Origin: UBA6049 sp965662345
GTDB taxonomy: Bacteria; Bacteroidota; Bacteroidia; Flavobacteriales_G; Salibacteraceae
Direction: 5' to 3'
NCBI GenBank assembly: GCA_965662345.1
Contig: CBFIHE010000004.1
Coordinates: 1 to 64,000, forward strand
Length of the DNA stretch: 64,000 nt
Shown piece by piece: positions 59,818 to 64,000 of the stretch. The stretch's first letter is position 1; each line of letters starts with the position of its first letter. Under the pieces are notes generated by a model. That model ran no database searches. It was not told the DNA's origin and saw only the letters and a list, made by a program, of their open reading frames with translations. Position numbers and translations under genes: made by a program.

Positions 59818-60621
59818 ATGAATTACGTTAGAACAGTCATAGGGATTGCGGGTATATCCATGATTTGCTCCTGCTCATCAACTCCCGCAAGTGACACGAT
59901 AACTAGACAATCAGAACCAAACCAAGATTCTGTTATTGTCACCTACAATAATTGCACGGTAACAGCAGAAGACTGCAGTTACTTTGCGGCTTATTTCCCA
60001 GTATTTGCGAAGGAAGATGTAGCTCTTAACAAATTCGTAAACAAACGAAAGAAAATAATGGGCGGCTATTTTGCTGGTGATACAGAGTCGCTTCAACAAG
60101 CGGGTGAAACGTTCATCTTGAGCTTTGACACTTTCGCAACATCTTTCCCAGAGTCTGCAAGGTCTTGGTATACTAGAATGGAGCTAACAGTAGACTCATC
60201 ATTCAATGGTATTGTGCAATTCTCTGAATACTATGAAGACTATACGGGTGGTGCTCATGATAATTATAACTCTAATTACTTCTTGGTGAATAACCAAACA
60301 GGCACATCATTGGTCTTGAAAGATGTAGTACATAGTTCAGCATTGATAGAGCTTACTGCCAGAATTACACAAGCGTACCGTCAGCAAGAAGGAGTAGATA
60401 CAAATGTACCATTGAGTGAACATGGTTTGTTTTCTGACCAAATATCTCCAGTAGATAACTTTTTCATCTCCAAAGAGTCCATTGGATTTCTTTATAACCC
60501 CTATGAAATAGCTCCTTACTCTACAGGAGTTATAGAGGTTAGACTACCGCTAGAAGAGGTACAACATCTTTTTAAAGAAGAATTTAAAGCGTATCTTGTA
60601 AAAGGCAGAGCGCTTTCATAA
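59818..60621 (+). CDS. DUF3298 (RsiV-like) lipoprotein
   Basis: 267 residues from ATG 59818; a longer frame begins at 59758 inside the methylase gene and was rejected. Lipoprotein signal with lipobox near ISMICSC (C19). The body has the DUF4163/DUF3298 pair: CSYFAAYFPVFAKE, and the typical YTGGAHDNYNSNYFLVNNQTG with the following VLKDVVHSS segment, then IGFLYNPYEIAPYSTGVIEVRLPL at the end. RsiV of Bacillus (lysozyme sensor) has the same fold; role here unknown, periplasmic side of a membrane. Confidence 0.8.
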   Translation: MNYVRTVIGIAGISMICSCSSTPASDTITRQSEPNQDSVIVTYNNCTVTAEDCSYFAAYFPVFAKEDVALNKFVNKRKKIMGGYFAGDTESLQQAGETFILSFDTFATSFPESARSWYTRMELTVDSSFNGIVQFSEYYEDYTGGAHDNYNSNYFLVNNQTGTSLVLKDVVHSSALIELTARITQAYRQQEGVDTNVPLSEHGLFSDQISPVDNFFISKESIGFLYNPYEIAPYSTGVIEVRLPLEEVQHLFKEEFKAYLVKGRALS

Positions 60622-60641
60622 AATGCAACGTACAGTATACT

Positions 60642-61004
60642 ATGAATATTCTAATAGTTGATGACGATCCTATTGCCAGGTTAATCATTCGGCAAAACCT
60701 ATCTCAGGTAGCTCTCACTAGCCCAGTAATTGAAGATGCTGTAAATGGGAAAGAAGCCTTAGATGCCATTTCTGAAAAGCCTATTGATGTAATCTTGTTA
60801 GACCTGAATATGCCTATAATGAATGGTTTTGATGGTCTGAATGCGCTAAAGGAGTCTGAATCCAAAACACCCGTGTTCATCATTACATCTAGTAACCTTG
60901 ATGAAGACCGAATGAAGTGTGAAGCCTTTTCTATGGTTAAAGGTTATTTAGAAAAACCTATTACACATGGTGTGTTAGACGTATTATCTACGTTCGACAA
61001 TTGA
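60642..61004 (+). CDS. Stand-alone response regulator receiver domain
   Basis: 120 residues, one CheY-type domain and no output domain. Acidic pocket D7-D8-D9 (IVDDDP), phospho-acceptor D54 in LLDLNMP, switch residues T82-S83 and K105 in LEKPI are all in place. Acts as a phosphorylated signalling partner for kinases or receptors; none is adjacent. Overlaps the convergent gene at 60984 by 21 bp. Confidence 0.9.
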   Translation: MNILIVDDDPIARLIIRQNLSQVALTSPVIEDAVNGKEALDAISEKPIDVILLDLNMPIMNGFDGLNALKESESKTPVFIITSSNLDEDRMKCEAFSMVKGYLEKPITHGVLDVLSTFDN

Positions 61005-61223
61005 ATCTGCCTCAACTGCTTGAGCCTCTTTCAATCGTTGAAGTTCTTTTTCAATCGCATACTTATCTAGTCTGGTTTTATGTTGCTTAGAAGCTTGCTT
61101 GAGTAGCTCTTCGTTCAACACATCTATCACCTGATTTTGGCGGTAAGAGAAAAAACCAAGTACAAAGCACCCTAGTGTGGTAAATACTAGGAGTACATCT
61201 TGTTTTCTGTTCGGAAAGCGCAT
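60984..61223 (-). CDS. Small membrane protein with coiled-coil tail, hypothetical
   Basis: 79 residues: one N-terminal hydrophobic helix (10-26, VLLVFTTLGCFVLGFFS) and a Lys/Glu/Gln-rich helical tail (30-75) that can form a coiled coil, as in single-span divisome-type or scaffolding proteins. No family match. Its start overlaps the stop of the next gene by one base on the minus strand. Confidence 0.6.
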   Translation of the reverse strand: MRFPNRKQDVLLVFTTLGCFVLGFFSYRQNQVIDVLNEELLKQASKQHKTRLDKYAIEKELQRLKEAQAVEADSIVERR

Positions 61224-61495
61224 TAGCCTAATTCAGACAATGACTTGTAGAGCTGGGTTAAACCTTTGTCAAATCGATCTTGCACTTGCTTAAAGTGAGT
61301 AGAAGCCGCTACATTTTCATCGGGGTTGTTAATGGCATGGATAAGTTCATCAAACAAGGCTATGGCATCGTCAATGAGTTTTTCCGTATCCTTAGAAATA
61401 TCTTTAGACTCCGTTCCCCGCTTTTCATAACAATCGTCTATGAATAACGCCAACGATTCATTCACTTCTTTCTTTATTTCTCTGATACTTGCCAT
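61223..61495 (-). CDS. Small helical cytosolic protein, hypothetical
   Basis: 90 residues from ATG 61495 (an upstream start at 61531 lies inside the -7 box of the next promoter and was rejected). Four predicted amphipathic helices, MASIREIKKEVNESLALFIDD..., KLIDDAIALFDELIHAIN and VQDRFDKGLTQLYKSLSE, no signal. Unknown function. Operonic with the small membrane protein downstream. Confidence 0.65.
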   Translation of the reverse strand: MASIREIKKEVNESLALFIDDCYEKRGTESKDISKDTEKLIDDAIALFDELIHAINNPDENVAASTHFKQVQDRFDKGLTQLYKSLSELG

Positions 61496-61500
61496 AGCAC

Positions 61501-61520
61501 TACATTTGGGCTCAAATTTA
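61501..61520. promoter_or_regulatory. Overlapping divergent -7 boxes
   Basis: TACATTTG on the plus strand (61501-61508, for the methyltransferase) and TAAATTTG on the minus strand (61520-61513, for the small helical protein gene) are both exact consensus boxes and lie face to face within 20 bp. Confidence 0.6.
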
Positions 61521-61537
61521 ATAAACAACACGAACCC

Positions 61538-62263
61538 TTGAGCGAAACTTCTCTACACCCTGATATTTACGGCCTGGCGTTGTATGACTATCTAATGGAT
61601 AACGACCCCCAAGACATTGTTGTACACAGCGATATTACTGAGATTGAGGTATACCCCACAGAAGTTTTCTTTAGAAACCAAGCTGCATTTCCTAGACTGG
61701 AACGCATAGCGATGAAGCACTGCACAGGTAAATTACTGGATATTGGTGCTGGTTCTGGAATACATTCTTTGTACTTGGCTGAAACAGGCCTTGATGTGCA
61801 TCCGATTGATACTTCTGCACTTGCAGTTAAGATTATGCACAAGTTGGGACTTTCAAATGCGCTAAAAGTCGATTTCTTTGAAATGAAAAATGAGAAGTTC
61901 GACACCTTGTTAATGATGATGAACGGGTTTGGCGTGATGGGCACCTTAAATAAAGTGCCGACATTCTTTAAGAAGGCCAAAGAGCTTTTATATCCAGGTG
62001 GCCAAATTATTGCAGATTCTAGTAACCTCATTTATCTCTTTGAGGAAGAAGACGGCACCGTATCTATAGATCTATCGCAAGGGTACTACGGGGAAGTAAC
62101 GTATCAAATGGAATATAAAAATCAGAAAGGATACCCGTTCAAATGGCTGTTTATAGATTATGATAATCTAGTACATGAAGCAGACCAGGCTGGTTTTGAT
62201 ACAGAGCTTCTTGCCGAAGATGACAACCACCACTACTTGGTAAAATTAAGTCAACGGCCATAA
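61538..62263 (+). CDS. SAM-dependent methyltransferase
   Basis: 241 residues, starting TTG 61538; no ATG near that position, and the promoter box at 61501-61508 fits this start. The class I methyltransferase motif I is LLDIGAGSGIHSLYLAETG, with the conserved acidic D in HPIDTS, then MMNGFGVMG and ADSSNLIYLFEE of motifs IV-V. Substrate unknown. It ends just before the terminator at 62266. Confidence 0.85.
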   Translation: MSETSLHPDIYGLALYDYLMDNDPQDIVVHSDITEIEVYPTEVFFRNQAAFPRLERIAMKHCTGKLLDIGAGSGIHSLYLAETGLDVHPIDTSALAVKIMHKLGLSNALKVDFFEMKNEKFDTLLMMMNGFGVMGTLNKVPTFFKKAKELLYPGGQIIADSSNLIYLFEEEDGTVSIDLSQGYYGEVTYQMEYKNQKGYPFKWLFIDYDNLVHEADQAGFDTELLAEDDNHHYLVKLSQRP

Positions 62264-62265
62264 AA

Positions 62266-62292
62266 AAAGCCCAGTCTCCTGGGCTCTTCTTT
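62266..62292 (+). terminator. Intrinsic terminator between the methyltransferase and accC
   Basis: AGCCCAG / CTGGGCT perfect 7-bp stem (62268-62274 / 62279-62285), loop TCTC, preceded by A7 and followed by a T-rich run CTTCTTT. Works for both convergent transcripts. Confidence 0.88.
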
Positions 62293-62307
62293 AACCATTA
62301 GCTATGC

Positions 62308-63789
62308 TTAACTTCTGTTTAGCTTCCAAGCTGAAACCGGTTTAGCATCTGGCTTCATACCAGTTGTTCTTTTCATATGCTGCTCCATAGCATCACCAGC
62401 AATAATTGCGGCTATCTCTTTTTCTTCGGTAGCACCTTCTGTAATCAATTTTGGATTCCAGAAGTTATTTACAAAGTGAGTATCAAATTTTCCTGAGACA
62501 AAAGCTTCATGGTTAATCGCATACCTACAAAAGCCTAGCGTTGTTTCTACTCCACTAATTTGATAGTTATCAATGGCATACGTCATTTTTGCTATTGCTT
62601 CTTTTCTGTCTTTACCATGAACAATGAGTTTTGATAGCATGGGATCATAATAAATAGGAATATCCATTCCTTCTTCAAACCCATCATCTACACGAATCCC
62701 ATCCCCTACTGGCACTCTGTAACGCGCTAAGTAACCAATATCTGGTAAGAAGTTGTTCTGTGGATCTTCTGCATAAACACGTACTTCTATGGCATGGCCA
62801 TCAATCTTCAAGTCATCTTGATTGAATGATAACTTTTCACCTCTAGCCACGCGTATTTGCTCTTGAACCAAATCAACTCCAGAAATCATTTCAGAAACGG
62901 GATGTTCAACTTGCAAGCGGGTATTCATTTCTAAGAAGTAGAAATTATCGTTTGCATCATATAAAAACTCCACAGTACCTGCACCTACATAATCGCAAGC
63001 CTTGGCAACATTAACAGCACATTCCCCCATTTCTTTCCTTCTCTCTGGAGTAAGTACTGCTGAGGGCGCTTCTTCAATTACCTTTTGGTGTCTGCGTTGT
63101 ATTGAACATTCTCTCTCAAACAAATAGCAAACATTTCCATGAGCGTCTGCCATCACTTGAATCTCTATATGCCTTGGCCTCGTTACGTATCGCTCAATAA
63201 AGACAGCTCCATTTCCAAAGTAAGACTTGGCTTCACTCATTGCCAGCTTCACTTCTTGTTCTAGACCCTCTGGTTCGTCAACAATGCGCATTCCCTTTCC
63301 TCCACCTCCGGCAGAAGCTTTTATCATTACAGGAAAACCTATGACTTTTGCTGTTTCAATTGCTGCATCAATATCACTAATAGCTCCATCTGTACCAGGT
63401 ACTAAAGGAATATTGTACTTCTTTACTGCCTCTTTAGAAGACAACTTGTCTCCCATTACACGCATAGCGTTTGGCGATGGGCCAATAAAGGTTATACCAG
63501 CTTTGGTCACTTCTTCTGCGAACGCAGCATTCTCGCTCAAAAACCCATATCCTGGATGAATGCCGTCTACTCCCAGATCTTTGGCCACTTGAATAATGTG
63601 ATCCATATGCAAGTAAGACTCCGAAGAAGGCGGTGGGCCTACACAAACAGCTTCATCAGCAAATCGCACGAACGGAGCATTTTCATCAGCTTCTGAATAA
63701 ATTGCCACGGTAGATATTCCCATTTCTTTGCACGATTTCATAACGCGCAAAGCAATTTCACCTCGATTGGCTATAAGTATTTTATTCAT
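62308..63789 (-). CDS. accC: Biotin carboxylase subunit of acetyl-CoA carboxylase
   Basis: 493 residues, an ATP-grasp carboxylase. MNKILIANRGEIALRV at the N-terminus; KASAGGGGKGMR is the ATP P-loop (about 157-168), FLEMNTRLQVEHPVSE the Mn/Mg site, and RQ-like bicarbonate region IERYVTRPRHIEIQVMAD precedes it. Carboxylates biotin on BCCP, the first step of fatty-acid synthesis. A TACTTTCG -7 box (63811-63818, minus) is 22 nt before the ATG. The subunit is alone here: no accB partner in the window, as often occurs in Bacteroidota. Confidence 0.95.
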   Translation of the reverse strand: MNKILIANRGEIALRVMKSCKEMGISTVAIYSEADENAPFVRFADEAVCVGPPPSSESYLHMDHIIQVAKDLGVDGIHPGYGFLSENAAFAEEVTKAGITFIGPSPNAMRVMGDKLSSKEAVKKYNIPLVPGTDGAISDIDAAIETAKVIGFPVMIKASAGGGGKGMRIVDEPEGLEQEVKLAMSEAKSYFGNGAVFIERYVTRPRHIEIQVMADAHGNVCYLFERECSIQRRHQKVIEEAPSAVLTPERRKEMGECAVNVAKACDYVGAGTVEFLYDANDNFYFLEMNTRLQVEHPVSEMISGVDLVQEQIRVARGEKLSFNQDDLKIDGHAIEVRVYAEDPQNNFLPDIGYLARYRVPVGDGIRVDDGFEEGMDIPIYYDPMLSKLIVHGKDRKEAIAKMTYAIDNYQISGVETTLGFCRYAINHEAFVSGKFDTHFVNNFWNPKLITEGATEEKEIAAIIAGDAMEQHMKRTTGMKPDAKPVSAWKLNRS

Positions 63790-63810
63790 TTTATCTTGTA
63801 TTGAGGAAAG

Positions 63811-63818
63811 CGAAAGTA
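63811..63818 (-). promoter_or_regulatory. -7 promoter box TACTTTCG for accC
   Basis: One mismatch to TAnnTTTG, 22 nt upstream of the accC ATG on the minus strand. The remaining 180 bp to the window edge carries no recognisable gene. Confidence 0.45.
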
Positions 63819-64000
63819 ATTATCGAGTATTAGATAAAACCCAACGTTTGTCAGATTTTCAACCTCATTCTTCTATGAAAATGAATTACTTCATAACGCT
63901 TTGTCAACATACGTTTATTATTTAAAAAGCTTGCTGTAATAGTGATATGTAAGTATCTCTGAGAGTCAGATATTTGATTTCAGCTATTCATAGCTACTGA

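Noticed and set aside
1..64000. tRNA, rRNA or CRISPR arrays
   Set aside because: No cloverleaf with a GTTCGA-type T arm in gaps, no rRNA-like sequence, and no direct repeats with regular spacers were found by eye; a tRNA or CRISPR scanner was not run.

Overview
The window reads as a chromosomal segment of a marine-type member of the Bacteroidota, most likely Flavobacteriales (Cryomorphaceae/Schleiferiaceae-like). The evidence is several secreted proteins with C-terminal type IX secretion (T9SS) sorting domains, promoters with the Bacteroidota -7 box TAnnTTTG in place of a sigma70 -10 box, few Shine-Dalgarno sequences, and family content typical of the phylum (DUF5723, DUF6428, OstA-like protein, two-piece LptD/LptA systems, RelA-Fur-PurA-OstA gene order). 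I see no rRNA, tRNA, CRISPR array, transposase, integrase or phage gene. Most of the window is ordinary core genome. The accessory parts are an arsenic operon (9.1-11.6 kb), a beta-glucan/GH17 locus (21.8-25.3 kb) and a gene-free repeat island (30.4-31.5 kb).

Layout. 0-4 kb: tail of a T9SS protein, threonine aldolase, a hotdog thioesterase, UspA and a secreted kelch-like protein. 4-9 kb: VIT/CCC1 transporter, a small membrane protein with a DASS symporter, peptidase T, YceI. 9.1-11.6 kb: ArsR, DUF6428, thioredoxin-type arsenate reductase and ACR3. 11.6-20 kb: SRAP protein, penicillin-acylase-like hydrolase, PiT phosphate transporter with a PhoU-like tail, TonB receptor. 20-25.7 kb: secreted esterase, secreted jelly-roll-like protein, CrtO-like membrane protein, two tandem GH17 enzymes, DUF1801. 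25.7-30.4 kb: YchF, DUF5723, PaaI and a PcaF/PaaJ-type thiolase. 30.4-31.5 kb: repeat island. 31.5-38 kb: M13 peptidase, LDH/MDH-like enzyme, RuvX-Def-TPR lipoprotein operon. 37.2-46.9 kb: DapD, MarC, GT9, a large protein of unknown function, RelA/SpoT, Fur, PurA, OstA-like protein. 46.9-52.4 kb (minus): an envelope/redox operon (amidase, MlaD-like, Fe-S membrane protein, HAD, CCG-domain protein, small protein). 52.5-62.3 kb: LptD (with a sequence gap), T9SS protein, HMA protein with TonB receptor, RsmF-like methylase, DUF3298 lipoprotein, response regulator, small genes, methyltransferase. 62.3-63.8 kb: AccC.

How they work together. OstA-like protein and LptD belong to lipopolysaccharide export; MlaD, the amidase and GT9 also serve the envelope. 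The ars genes form one resistance unit: a thiol-rich repressor, an arsenate reductase and an arsenite exporter, with DUF6428 as the unexplained partner. The HMA protein and the TonB receptor with a Cys-Cys in its plug look like one metal-handling unit.

The most unusual signal is in the 1.1 kb island before the M13 peptidase gene. It contains several arrays of degenerate heptanucleotides (a different word in each array, strict 7-nt phase) and two families of small palindromic repeats in which stem bases change in compensating pairs. A further heptad array runs into the dapD promoter. Two runs of N (98 and 99 bases) are assembly gaps. The first is probably false, because the same 77 bp stands on both sides; the second removes the middle of lptD.
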